From Limnobacter humi (GTDB lineage: Bacteria; Pseudomonadota; Gammaproteobacteria; Burkholderiales; Burkholderiaceae_B), in the NCBI RefSeq assembly GCF_024518835.1, contig NZ_JANIGO010000002.1, forward strand, positions 501,522-565,521: DNA of 64,000 nt, written 5' to 3'. The notes beneath the pieces were generated by a model. That model had not been told where the DNA came from, ran no database searches, and worked only from the letters and a program-made list of their open reading frames with translations. The position numbers and the translations under genes are program-made. Shown in pieces: positions 49,364-57,904 of this stretch. Each line of letters opens with the position of its first letter. The stretch's first letter is position 1.

Positions 49364-51034
49364 TTAGAGTGCTGTGGCAAAAGAGACATGCAACATCACA
49401 TCCCCTTGGGGTTGGATCGGAACGCCGGACACCACACGGGCCAGATCAACACGGAACTGCTGGCGCGGTGCAAAGGCAAATCGTGCACCGATGCCATAGG
49501 ACATCAAATGGGGCTCACTGGGTGAGCCAGAAGCAGCATTGTGAAGACGCACCTGCGCTGCTTCGGTGAACACCACCGGCATGAAACGTTCGAAAACACC
49601 GCCAAAACTTTTGGCCAGGTTCGGGCCTTGCAATTCGATCGATTCGCGAAGACCTGAATCACCCGACAACACCCGCTCCTCAAACCCCCGAACGGAATAC
49701 ATGCCCCCGGCACCAAACTGCTCACCGGAAATCAGTGCATTGCCGGAGTATTGGCCATCCACCTGGGCAGTGAAACGCCAGTTTCCCAGCCATTGATCGG
49801 ACCATGCCAGGCTCATGCGAAACACATCAAAATCGGCCCGCGCAGCACTGTTGGACTGGCTGTATCGCACCGTGGAGTTGTCGCCACCCGTGACATAATT
49901 TTTGAAATACGCGATCTGTGCGCTGCGCGTGCGGGTATCCTGGGCTTCGGTCAGACTATAGCTCACGCCAGTTGGGCGACTCTCCAGGTTCGGAACCAGA
50001 CTGGAACCCGAACCATTGAGCTGCACCTGGCTGACAAACTGCTTCAACTCCTGTGAAACCGTAACGCGCTGGTCAAAGCCAGCCAAACGGTCCATCAGAT
50101 AAGTCCAGCGCACCGCGTAGCTGGTACCTGCACCCTGCACTGAAATTGAACTGGCCCCCAAACTCAAACTGCCTGCATTCACATTGGAATCGCTGTAGGC
50201 CACTTCCAACATGGAATTGAGTTCGTAAAAGGGAATTTTGTAATTCAGACCGTACACTTCCACGTCAGACCAATGGCCCGGAGAAGTGACATACTGCAGT
50301 GACGCCATGTGGTCACGGTTCAAAAAGTTGTTGTGCTGAAGGGATACCCCCAAGCGGAAATCGCCCGTGGCGTTCGTCCCGGAATTGTCCAGACTGACAT
50401 AGGCTGCCAGGGGGGACTGATCGCTCACTTTCACCTTGGCATCCACCAAACCTGGTTTGTCACTGGGCTCCAGCTCAACCCGTACAATCCGGGATGGATT
50501 GTCATTGACCAGCCGGAGATTTTTATCCATGTCCACCGTGTTGATCAGTGCACCCTGCTTAAGCACTGGCAGGCTGGCAGCCACCCGTTCAGCGGGTAAA
50601 AAATCATTGCCTGACACCTGAACAACATCCAGGCGGGCATCCACAATCTGCAACTTCAGGCGTTGGCCAGGTTCCACATCCTGCTCTGGAATCAAAACCC
50701 GCACCACCTCAAAACCGGCCAAGGCATGCAGGCGTTCAACCGCTGCAGTGGCTGTTCTCAACTCGGAAAATGTGATGGGTCGACCGGAAAAACCAGCCAG
50801 TACAGCCATCACCTGATTGCGGGGAACCAGTTCTGGCCCTTGAACCTCAAAACCGGCGATTGAAAAGACAGGCTCATCGTCTGAGCCTGTGTCACTGTTT
50901 GATACGGCTTGTTGAACAGAAGGCAGCGGTGCGGCAGGTGTTGTGGAATCTTGCGCCCAGGACAATACCGGGTTCAGCATCATCAGGGTTGCCCAGGCTG
51001 TGGTGCAACGCTTCAGGTTGGATGTGTTGATCAT
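49364..51034 (-). CDS. Two-partner-secretion transporter (TpsB, ShlB/FhaC family)
   Basis: A 556-residue outer-membrane protein. After a signal peptide and a linker come two POTRA-like domains (FSIAGFEVQGPELVPRNQVM and VVQVSGNDFLPAERVAAS), then a 16-strand Omp85-type barrel with the conserved lid-loop motif SVRGFEERV and FGAGGMY. It should secrete the TpsA protein encoded next. The start codon ATG 51034 is 12 bases after the phosphodiesterase gene stop. Confidence 0.94.
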   Translation of the reverse strand: MINTSNLKRCTTAWATLMMLNPVLSWAQDSTTPAAPLPSVQQAVSNSDTGSDDEPVFSIAGFEVQGPELVPRNQVMAVLAGFSGRPITFSELRTATAAVERLHALAGFEVVRVLIPEQDVEPGQRLKLQIVDARLDVVQVSGNDFLPAERVAASLPVLKQGALINTVDMDKNLRLVNDNPSRIVRVELEPSDKPGLVDAKVKVSDQSPLAAYVSLDNSGTNATGDFRLGVSLQHNNFLNRDHMASLQYVTSPGHWSDVEVYGLNYKIPFYELNSMLEVAYSDSNVNAGSLSLGASSISVQGAGTSYAVRWTYLMDRLAGFDQRVTVSQELKQFVSQVQLNGSGSSLVPNLESRPTGVSYSLTEAQDTRTRSAQIAYFKNYVTGGDNSTVRYSQSNSAARADFDVFRMSLAWSDQWLGNWRFTAQVDGQYSGNALISGEQFGAGGMYSVRGFEERVLSGDSGLRESIELQGPNLAKSFGGVFERFMPVVFTEAAQVRLHNAASGSPSEPHLMSYGIGARFAFAPRQQFRVDLARVVSGVPIQPQGDVMLHVSFATAL

Positions 51035-51046
51035 GATGAGGTTGGC

Positions 51047-51826
51047 TTAAATATGGAATACCTGCCCAGCCGCCAATAATTTCAATGGCTGGGCACCCGG
51101 GTACTTCTGAAGCTGGTGTTGTATCCGCTCGAACTCTCGGGGTTTGAGATGACTAATCCAAACCTCACACGGCGTGCGAACTTTCTGAAGCTCATCGAAC
51201 AGCAACGCTGGGCACAGGTGTTTGGCCAGGTCTGCCAACCACTGTTCCTCATCCGGAAAGGCCGATTCGATGAACAGATAATCCACTGCCCGGCCTGCGT
51301 TGATCAACTCATACAACCGGTCTGTTCGGTGGGTATCCCCTGAAAAACACCACCGGCCGGTCGGGGTGCTCAGAAACACACCCACTGCAGGCACCGTGTG
51401 CTCCACCAACACCGTGTGAATGGTGCGATTGCCCAGCACAATGTCTGTTTCAGGTTCAATCACCACATATTCCATCACGGGATGGTCGGGCTCCGGAATC
51501 CGGGTGAAGTCGGGCCAAATGGATTCATTGAACACATGCTGGCGCAAGGCATGAATGGTCTGGGCAATGCCATACACTTTCAGGGGGGAAGCGCGCCCAA
51601 CACCCACGGAGTCGACCAGGAACGGCAGACCGCAAATGTGATCCAGGTGCGCATGGGTGATGAACACATGGTTGATTTTTTCAAGGCGCTGAAAATCGAT
51701 GTTGCACAAACCGGTGCCTGCATCGATCAGGATGTCCTCATCAATCAGAAAACTGGTGGTGCCTTCTCCGGGGATTCCGATACTGCCGCTGCACCCCAAC
51801 ACCTCAACGGTGGAGTGTTTCCGCAT
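51047..51826 (-). CDS. 3',5'-cyclic-nucleotide phosphodiesterase, class II type (metallo-beta-lactamase fold)
   Basis: A 259-residue metallohydrolase. The metal-binding motif ITHAHLDHICGLPFL, the FSGDTHRTD Asp/His segment and the C-terminal SHLKP motif are typical of the PDE1/COG5212 class that hydrolyses cAMP or cGMP. SIWPDFTRIP and VEHTVPAVGVFL are further class marks, and a generic beta-lactamase-fold enzyme would lack them. No signal peptide, so it acts in the cytoplasm. It sits between a cNMP-binding patatin and the TPS operon, and would oppose the adenylyl cyclase encoded 8 kb downstream. Confidence 0.85.
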   Translation of the reverse strand: MRKHSTVEVLGCSGSIGIPGEGTTSFLIDEDILIDAGTGLCNIDFQRLEKINHVFITHAHLDHICGLPFLVDSVGVGRASPLKVYGIAQTIHALRQHVFNESIWPDFTRIPEPDHPVMEYVVIEPETDIVLGNRTIHTVLVEHTVPAVGVFLSTPTGRWCFSGDTHRTDRLYELINAGRAVDYLFIESAFPDEEQWLADLAKHLCPALLFDELQKVRTPCEVWISHLKPREFERIQHQLQKYPGAQPLKLLAAGQVFHI

Positions 51827-51850
51827 AGCACCTCTTGGCTGGCGATGGTT

Positions 51851-53539
51851 TTATAGTGATTGTTCTATACGGCGTAGTATATCTTCAATTGCAAGTTTAC
51901 CCGCTTCGTAGCCCAACTGGATGATTTCTGCACGCCGTTCAAACTCCATCAGTCCGATGGACTGGATGGGCGGCTGAATCACCAGATCGCACACGTGGCG
52001 AGCCTGCCGTGCTTTTTCCAGACCGCCCAATTCAATGACCCGCATCATGGATTTGACCAAACCGGGCATCACCACCGCTTGCCCCTGGGCCATGTGGGCC
52101 GAGATGTCCTCCTCCATGCCCACATCCACGGCAATCACCCGCCGAACACCTTGGGCCCGCATCACATCCACTGGCAAGTTGTTGAGCATAGCACCGTCCA
52201 CCAAAACCTGTTGCTGATGCACATGAGGCTCAAACACCACGGGGATCGACGTGCTAGCCCGCACAGCCTGCCATTGCAAACCAGTGTCAAATATTTGAGG
52301 AGTGCCCAAGGTCAGATTGCAAGCCACAGCGTAATAAGGCACAGGCAGGTCCTCGATCATGTGTTGCCCAAAGGCTTTCAAATACACCTGGTCTGCAGCA
52401 CGCGACTTGATAAAACCATGGCGCGGTATCCAGTAATCCGTGAACTTGAAGGGCAAACCCTTTTTGAAATGGACGCTGAGTTGTTCAATCACCCAGTCAG
52501 CACCCTGCCCCTGCGCAATCAAACCGCCCACCAGTGCACCCATGGAGGTTCCGCCCACCCAGTCAAATTCAATGCCCGCTTCGTCCAGGGCTTTGAACAG
52601 GCCTGCATGGGCAAACCCTCGAGCACCGCCACCACCCAACACCAGGCCACGGGACAAACCCAGCACAATCCGGGCTGCACGGCGGTAGTCCTGGGCCTGA
52701 CCTTGCCGCAAATGCAACACCCGGCTATGCGGGCCACACAGGGAGCGCAGGCGGGCCGCCACATTGGGCTCCACCCAGGCCGCTTCGTGTACCAACAATA
52801 TCCAGACGGGTGTCAACTCGTCCAGCGCCTGCAAATCAGCTTCCAGTCGTCTGCACCAATCTTGGTTTTGAAGGGTGCTGGCGCAAACTGCCAACAGCAC
52901 GGCATCCGGTGCGTCTGGCATGCTCGCCTGGATGGCATCATGCGCATCCACCGCCACCCAACGAACAGTGAATGTCGGCTCAGACTGTGCCAGGCGACTC
53001 ACTGTTGTGCGGAACAGGGCTTCGGTTGATTCCGCCAACCCCTGAGGACGAACCAGGTTTTGAAACACCAGCGTTTGCTCGGTGCTCACGGTGGCGCTGT
53101 ACCCCAGTTCATGCTTGAACCGTGCCACCAAAATACGGATCAGATGCTGATAAATACCCGCACTGCGCTGACCAATCGACTCGATCACCGACTGGTCAAT
53201 CTCCAGCAGCACTGCATCCTTGCGTGCGGAAATGGTGAGGGTACGGGCCGACTGGTCAAAAAAACCCAGCTCGCCAATGATGTCGCCCGCAGAGAACAAC
53301 AGACTCAGGTCCAACTGTCCATCGGGGCGTCTTCGTTGTCCTTTCAGTTGCCCACTGGCAATGATGAAAAACGATTGGCTCACATCCCCCTGCTTGAACA
53401 ACACCTCGCCCTTGTTCAAGGTCCGGATGTGGGCCTGTTGAGCAATTTGTGCGACTTCAGCCAAGGGCAGCTTGAGCTTGTGCGCCAACACCTCGATGAC
53501 CGATGGTAGGATCATCGACGCCCGGGGCCCGGTGCTCAT
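51851..53539 (-). CDS. Patatin-like phospholipase with N-terminal cyclic-nucleotide-binding domain
   Basis: A 562-residue NTE-type enzyme. Residues about 12-130 are a CRP-like cNMP-binding domain (IRTLNKGEVLFKQGDVSQSFFI, IIGELGFFDQSARTLTISA). A central region (about 140-280) is unassigned. The patatin domain (about 290-480) has the oxyanion glycines LVLGGGGARGFAHAGLF, the nucleophile elbow GGTSMGALVGG (Ser in GXSXG) and the catalytic Asp in VDGAMLNNLP. It hydrolyses phospholipids or lysophospholipids, presumably switched by a cyclic nucleotide. The ATG overlaps the dnaQ stop (ATGA). The R of the canonical phosphate cassette is present (SARTLTI). Confidence 0.92.
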   Translation of the reverse strand: MSTGPRASMILPSVIEVLAHKLKLPLAEVAQIAQQAHIRTLNKGEVLFKQGDVSQSFFIIASGQLKGQRRRPDGQLDLSLLFSAGDIIGELGFFDQSARTLTISARKDAVLLEIDQSVIESIGQRSAGIYQHLIRILVARFKHELGYSATVSTEQTLVFQNLVRPQGLAESTEALFRTTVSRLAQSEPTFTVRWVAVDAHDAIQASMPDAPDAVLLAVCASTLQNQDWCRRLEADLQALDELTPVWILLVHEAAWVEPNVAARLRSLCGPHSRVLHLRQGQAQDYRRAARIVLGLSRGLVLGGGGARGFAHAGLFKALDEAGIEFDWVGGTSMGALVGGLIAQGQGADWVIEQLSVHFKKGLPFKFTDYWIPRHGFIKSRAADQVYLKAFGQHMIEDLPVPYYAVACNLTLGTPQIFDTGLQWQAVRASTSIPVVFEPHVHQQQVLVDGAMLNNLPVDVMRAQGVRRVIAVDVGMEEDISAHMAQGQAVVMPGLVKSMMRVIELGGLEKARQARHVCDLVIQPPIQSIGLMEFERRAEIIQLGYEAGKLAIEDILRRIEQSL

Positions 53540-54264
53540 GCTGCGTCGTTAACTGCAAGCGGTGTGGTGGTCAGCGTTGTCCAGATGCAGGCACCTTTGA
53601 CCTCTTTGTCCAGCGCCTGAACATAGCGGGCATGAAGCGCAAGCTCATCGGCGCCGGGTTCCGGCTCTGGAAGTTGCAGGCTGGCCAGCTCAATGGTGGC
53701 GTCAGTGGCCCCACCCTGGCCGGCCGACAGGTCGATCACCAGGCTGTCCTGACCGCGGGTCATGGCCAGGTAGACCTCCGCCAAAATCTGGGAATCCAGC
53801 AAAGCGCCGTGAAATTGTCGGTGACTGTTGTTGACACCCAGCCGGTCGCACAAAGCATCCAGGTTGTTGCGCTTGCCGGGAAACATCTCGCGGGCCATCG
53901 TGAGCGAGTCAATCACACCGTCGACGTGATCGGCCATCTTCCCGAGATTCAAACGGTCCAGTTCGCCATCCAGAAATCCAATGTCAAATGCGGCATTGTG
54001 AATGATCAAGGTGCTACCACGCACAAAATTCAGGAAGCGCTCCGCAATGGCGGAGAACACTGGCTTGTCGGCCAGCATCTCGTCCGAAATGCCGTGTACC
54101 TGGAATGCACCCTCGTCCACCGCGCGCTGCGGGTTGACATACTCGTGAAAGTGCTTGTTGGTGACCTGTCGGCCAGCCACCTCAATGCAACCAATTTCGA
54201 TGATCCGGTGCCCTTGACGTACCTCCAGACCCGTCGTTTCGGTGTCCAGTACCACATAGCGCAT
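53536..54264 (-). CDS. dnaQ: DNA polymerase III epsilon subunit, 3'-5' proofreading exonuclease
   Basis: A 242-residue DEDDh exonuclease. Exo I is YVVLDTETTGLE, Exo II is IHNAAFDIGFLDGEL, and Exo III is FHGALLDSQILAEVYLAM. These bind the two catalytic metal ions. It proofreads for polymerase III. Length is normal (E. coli 243). GGAGATCACC precedes ATG 54264. It follows rnhA by 15 bases, an arrangement common in proteobacteria, and is translationally coupled to the patatin gene. Confidence 0.97.
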   Translation of the reverse strand: MRYVVLDTETTGLEVRQGHRIIEIGCIEVAGRQVTNKHFHEYVNPQRAVDEGAFQVHGISDEMLADKPVFSAIAERFLNFVRGSTLIIHNAAFDIGFLDGELDRLNLGKMADHVDGVIDSLTMAREMFPGKRNNLDALCDRLGVNNSHRQFHGALLDSQILAEVYLAMTRGQDSLVIDLSAGQGGATDATIELASLQLPEPEPGADELALHARYVQALDKEVKGACIWTTLTTTPLAVNDAA

Positions 54265-54279
54265 GGTGATCTCCTTGTC

Positions 54280-54750
54280 TTATTCTGTTGTTCTGGCTTC
54301 ACGCAAGGCCACTTCAACGCCCTGATTGGCCAGCGCATCGGCCTTCTCATTGCCGGGGTCGCCCGCATGGCCCTTAACCCAATGCCAGCGAACCAGATGG
54401 CGGGCACTGGCATCGTCCAGAATTTGCCACAAATCCGCGTTTTTAACCGGCTTTTTATCGGCGGTTTTCCAGCCATTCATCTTCCAGTTGGGCATCCATT
54501 CCAGAACACCCTTTCGCACGTACTGGGAATCGGTGTAAACATCCACGCTGCAACGCTTTTTCAGGGCATTGAGCCCCTGGATGACCGCCGTCAGTTCCAT
54601 GCGATTGTTGGTGGTGTTCAATTCACCACCGCACAGTTCTTTGGCGTGGCTGCCAGACTTCAACCAAACGCCCCAACCACCCGGGCCGGGATTGCCTTTG
54701 CAGGCGCCGTCGGCATACATCACCACCGAGGAAATTTTCAAATCACTCAA
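54280..54750 (-). CDS. rnhA: Ribonuclease HI
   Basis: A 156-residue enzyme that degrades the RNA of RNA-DNA hybrids. Catalytic carboxylates are visible in [18 protein letters not shown] (Asp), [12 protein letters not shown] (Glu), YTDSQYV (Asp) and [15 protein letters not shown] (His and Asp). The start is TTG 54750, overlapping the methyltransferase stop as TTGA and preceded by AGGA; it gives the standard length. The ATG at 54720 would cut off the first strand. The much longer open frame upstream to 55140 is inside the methyltransferase gene. Confidence 0.95.
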   Translation of the reverse strand: MSDLKISSVVMYADGACKGNPGPGGWGVWLKSGSHAKELCGGELNTTNNRMELTAVIQGLNALKKRCSVDVYTDSQYVRKGVLEWMPNWKMNGWKTADKKPVKNADLWQILDDASARHLVRWHWVKGHAGDPGNEKADALANQGVEVALREARTTE

Positions 54751-55559
54751 GACAAGTCCTGCTGTTGGTTCAACGGGGCGCCCATTGTAGGCCCTTTGTT
54801 CAAGGCTTTGTTCGCCACGGGCTTGAGTTGTTTGACTGACAGCGATTTGTCTTTGAAAGCGGGGCCAATCAAGCGCATGCCACGAACGCGCTTGACCGCG
54901 CAAATCAGATACACACCGCCGCACACGGGCCACCAGCGGTCCCCGGCATGCTCCATAAAACCCATGCGATTCAAACCTGCATCGGTAAAAGAAGGAAAGC
55001 GGTAACAACCGAACCGACCAAACTCCGGCTCCAGAGACAGCAGTTTGAGCCAATCTTTCAAACGACTCAGGTGGATGGGCTGACAACCCTGAGGCCATAC
55101 CCTGGCCCAGCGCTTGAACATCCAGTGACGCAGGCCCCACAGGGACATCGGATTAAAGCCGGTGATCAGCACGCGCCCCTCGGGCATCAATACCCGCTCC
55201 ACCTCGCGCAGCAGTTGATGGGGGTCCGAAGAAAATTCAAGCACGTGGGGAAGAACCAGCAGATCCAGCGACTGGCTCTCAAACGGCAGGTCTTCGTAAT
55301 TGGCATAACAATCGGGAACCCGAGTGGCCGCGGGGCCGCCTTGCTCACGCAAACCGCCCGGCTGCTCCAGCAGCAACAGGTCTTGCACATAAGCCTTGTG
55401 GGGAATCCTGTTCTCGCGCAGTCCATCCACCCGCTGCGTACCCAACTGCACTGCATGCAGACCAAACAGATCCGGCACCACGGAATCGATCCACGCCTGT
55501 TCCTTGCGGACAAAGTACTGCCCGGCCGGACTGGACAACCAGTGGTCCAGTGCTACCAT
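54747..55559 (-). CDS. SAM-dependent methyltransferase of the type found beside rnhA-dnaQ
   Basis: A 270-residue class I methyltransferase. Family landmarks are [20 protein letters not shown] at the N-terminus, [21 protein letters not shown] and [19 protein letters not shown]. The classic glycine-rich SAM loop is degenerate, as in this family. The substrate is unknown. Its position upstream of rnhA and dnaQ, and divergent from gloB, is conserved in beta-proteobacteria. The ATG at 55559 is chosen because the family starts about eight residues before the first Trp and the longer frame (55607) would overlap the gloB start. Confidence 0.88.
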   Translation of the reverse strand: MVALDHWLSSPAGQYFVRKEQAWIDSVVPDLFGLHAVQLGTQRVDGLRENRIPHKAYVQDLLLLEQPGGLREQGGPAATRVPDCYANYEDLPFESQSLDLLVLPHVLEFSSDPHQLLREVERVLMPEGRVLITGFNPMSLWGLRHWMFKRWARVWPQGCQPIHLSRLKDWLKLLSLEPEFGRFGCYRFPSFTDAGLNRMGFMEHAGDRWWPVCGGVYLICAVKRVRGMRLIGPAFKDKSLSVKQLKPVANKALNKGPTMGAPLNQQQDLS

Positions 55560-55597
55560 GGTCAGCCGTTGATCGTCGAAGGGTGACAGAGGTTCAG

Positions 55598-56374
55598 ATG
55601 GAATCATTCAAAGCATCTCAGGCATCGGATTGGGTGGTGCACGGCGTACCGGCATTTCAGGACAATTATCTTTGGATTATTGAGCACACGCCAAGTCGCC
55701 AGTGTCTGCTGGTCGACCCAGGCAGTGCACCCGATGTGCTGGCCTGGCTGCGGGCTCACCACCTGCAGTGTACTGGCATTTTGATCACCCATCACCACCT
55801 CGACCACATTGGCGGGGTGGAAGCCATCTTGGCGACAAGCGATGGGGAAGTGCCCGTCTTTGGAACCCGCACCGGCCGAATCGCCGCTGTGAATCAAGCC
55901 GTTGACGACGGCAGCATCGTGACCTGGCAAGGGTTGCAAATCCGTGTACTGGGTGTGCCTGGGCACACCCGGGACCACTTGGCCTATGCCATCGAACAAA
56001 CCACTGCGGGCGAACGCTTGCCAGTGCCCTGGCTATTCTGTGGGGACACCCTCTTTAGCGCCGGTTGCGGCCGACTCTTTGAAGGAACCCCGGCAGACAT
56101 GTTTGCCTCCCTTCAGAAAATCAATCAAATGCCCGAGCAAACACTGGTGTTTTGCGCCCATGAATACACCGAATCCAACCTGAGGTTCGCCTTGAGCATT
56201 GAACCGGACAACCCGGACATCCAAAACCGGATGCACGAAGTACAAAGAGTTCGGACAGCAAATTTGAGTACAATACCGACGACTTTGAGAATCGAGCGCC
56301 AAACCAATCTATTTGTTCGATCGAAAAATGCCAACGAGCTCAGAGATTTGCGTCTGAAAAAAGATCAATTTTAA
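55598..56374 (+). CDS. gloB: Hydroxyacylglutathione hydrolase (glyoxalase II)
   Basis: A 258-residue metallo-beta-lactamase fold enzyme that hydrolyses S-lactoylglutathione to lactate, the second step of methylglyoxal removal. Metal ligands are in THHHLDHIGGV, the GHTRDHLAY segment, CGDTLFSAGCGRLFEGT and the C-terminal FCAHEYTESNLRFA. Length is normal. ATG 55598 follows AGAGGTTC. Only 38 bases separate it from the divergent methyltransferase gene, so the two promoters must overlap. Confidence 0.96.
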   Translation: MESFKASQASDWVVHGVPAFQDNYLWIIEHTPSRQCLLVDPGSAPDVLAWLRAHHLQCTGILITHHHLDHIGGVEAILATSDGEVPVFGTRTGRIAAVNQAVDDGSIVTWQGLQIRVLGVPGHTRDHLAYAIEQTTAGERLPVPWLFCGDTLFSAGCGRLFEGTPADMFASLQKINQMPEQTLVFCAHEYTESNLRFALSIEPDNPDIQNRMHEVQRVRTANLSTIPTTLRIERQTNLFVRSKNANELRDLRLKKDQF

Positions 56375-56398
56375 GAACTTAGCAACTTTTAGAGTCGG

Positions 56399-56427
56399 TT
56401 TACATTCCTTGCAAACAGGGTTGAATA
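56399..56427 (+). promoter_or_regulatory. Candidate sigma-70 promoter for the lytic transglycosylase gene
   Basis: TTTACA at 56399-56404 and TGAATA at 56422-56427 are separated by 17 bases. The -35 is a fair match to TTGACA and the -10 is weak (TATAAT consensus). It lies in the gap between gloB and the mltD-like gene, the only likely start for that transcript. Confidence 0.35.
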
Positions 56428-56538
56428 ATGTGGTGATACCTCGTCGGTGAACCCGTTTACTACGGATTGACCCCACCGGAATATCGCCCTAGCATTCGAC
56501 TTCTCCCACCGTTGCGAAACCCACAGGACAACCCAGTT

Positions 56539-57888
56539 TTGAACTCAACATTGTTCAAAAAGCGAAGCTTTGCCCTGACTGCCGCACCCCTTGGTGCACA
56601 AGGCGGTTGGTGCGCATTGCGCTTGGCCCTGGGCTGGGTGCTGCTGGGCTTGCTCATTGCCAAACCTGGTTACGCGGCACCGCCACGGGACGAGCTGAGC
56701 TTGAACAGCAACAACGACGGTCAACTGTTTGGTTTGGTGTCTCCCAATTTGAGCAGCGTCAATGCCATGCCCAGTATTCAGTTGAAGCTGGTTCCCCCGC
56801 CTGTCCCGGTGACGGTGGACTTGAGTGTTCCGGCCGATGATGTGTGGACTGAATTGAAGCGGGGTTTCACCATCCCGGACATCGACAATGCGGAGGTTCG
56901 GGACCGGGAAGCGGTGTTGTTGAGAAGTACCCGCATGGTCAATGGCATGTTGGTTCGATCCAAACCGTACTTGTATTTCATCGCGCGAGAATGCGAAAAA
57001 CGGGGTTTGCCCACCGAGTTGGCCCTGATCCCTTTCATCGAGAGCCAGTTCAACCCGAATGCGCGATCACCCTCGGCTGCGGAGGGTTTGTGGCAGTTCA
57101 TCCCCAGCACGGGTCGGCAGTTCGACCTGAAACAAAACCGCTATGTGGATGAACGACGCGACCTGATCGCCTCAACCCGTGCAGCTCTGGATTACCTCAC
57201 CTACCTGTATGACATGCATGGTGATTGGCATTTGGCACTGATGTCGTACAACTGGGGAGAAGGCGCTGTTCTCAGAGCTGTCAAACGCACTCGAGAGATG
57301 GGGCAGGAACCCATCTGGAGCAATCTGGATGTACCCGCTGAAACGCGACAGTACTTGCCCAAACTGCAAGCGCTCAAGAATTTGATTCTGAATCCGGAAC
57401 GCTTCAACGTGGTCTTGCCGGAGGTACCGAACACGCCTTACTTCACAGAAATCAAAAAGCCTGGAAATCTAGATTTGCGGGAAATCGCCCGGCTGGCACA
57501 AATCGATCTGGAGTCGATCCAGAAACTAAACACCGCGCTGAACCAGCCTGTGCTCTATGCAGCGCAAACCGACACCTTGCTCGTGCCCATCTACCATGAA
57601 GACAAGGTGAAAGAGACTTTGGTGAATTACCAGTCACCGCGCCATTTTTCAAGCCCGACTGACCGACCGGGCAGGACCGCAACAAAAACGGAATACAAAC
57701 CCAGCAGCCCGAAGAGCTATCAAATTCGCCGGGGTGACACCCTGGCTGAACTGGCCACGCAATTCCGGGTATCGGTGGATGATCTTCTGAAGGCCAACAA
57801 GCTCTCCAAGCGCAGCGTGCTTCGGCCGGGCACCTCCATCCGCATACCGGCTGGCGAAGCACCCAGCGGGAAACGTCGCCACCATTGA
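56539..57888 (+). CDS. mltD: MltD-like membrane-bound lytic murein transglycosylase with LysM domain
   Basis: A lytic transglycosylase that cleaves peptidoglycan glycan strands. After a signal sequence (hydrophobic core LALGWVLLGLLI) the SLT domain contains ALIPFIESQFNPNARS, whose Glu is catalytic, followed by GLWQFIPSTGRQFDL and ALMSYNWGEGAV. The C-terminus carries a clear LysM module (YQIRRGDTLAELATQF ... LRPGTSIRIP), which binds peptidoglycan, and a more degenerate LysM-like segment before it. The start is uncertain: TTG 56539 has AGGA upstream and gives a typical signal peptide, while TTG 56467 adds 24 unusual residues. No lipobox is seen. It converges with the ABC transporter operon. Confidence 0.9.
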   Translation: MNSTLFKKRSFALTAAPLGAQGGWCALRLALGWVLLGLLIAKPGYAAPPRDELSLNSNNDGQLFGLVSPNLSSVNAMPSIQLKLVPPPVPVTVDLSVPADDVWTELKRGFTIPDIDNAEVRDREAVLLRSTRMVNGMLVRSKPYLYFIARECEKRGLPTELALIPFIESQFNPNARSPSAAEGLWQFIPSTGRQFDLKQNRYVDERRDLIASTRAALDYLTYLYDMHGDWHLALMSYNWGEGAVLRAVKRTREMGQEPIWSNLDVPAETRQYLPKLQALKNLILNPERFNVVLPEVPNTPYFTEIKKPGNLDLREIARLAQIDLESIQKLNTALNQPVLYAAQTDTLLVPIYHEDKVKETLVNYQSPRHFSSPTDRPGRTATKTEYKPSSPKSYQIRRGDTLAELATQFRVSVDDLLKANKLSKRSVLRPGTSIRIPAGEAPSGKRRHH

Positions 57889-57904
57889 TGAACCCTCCCG
57901 GCTG

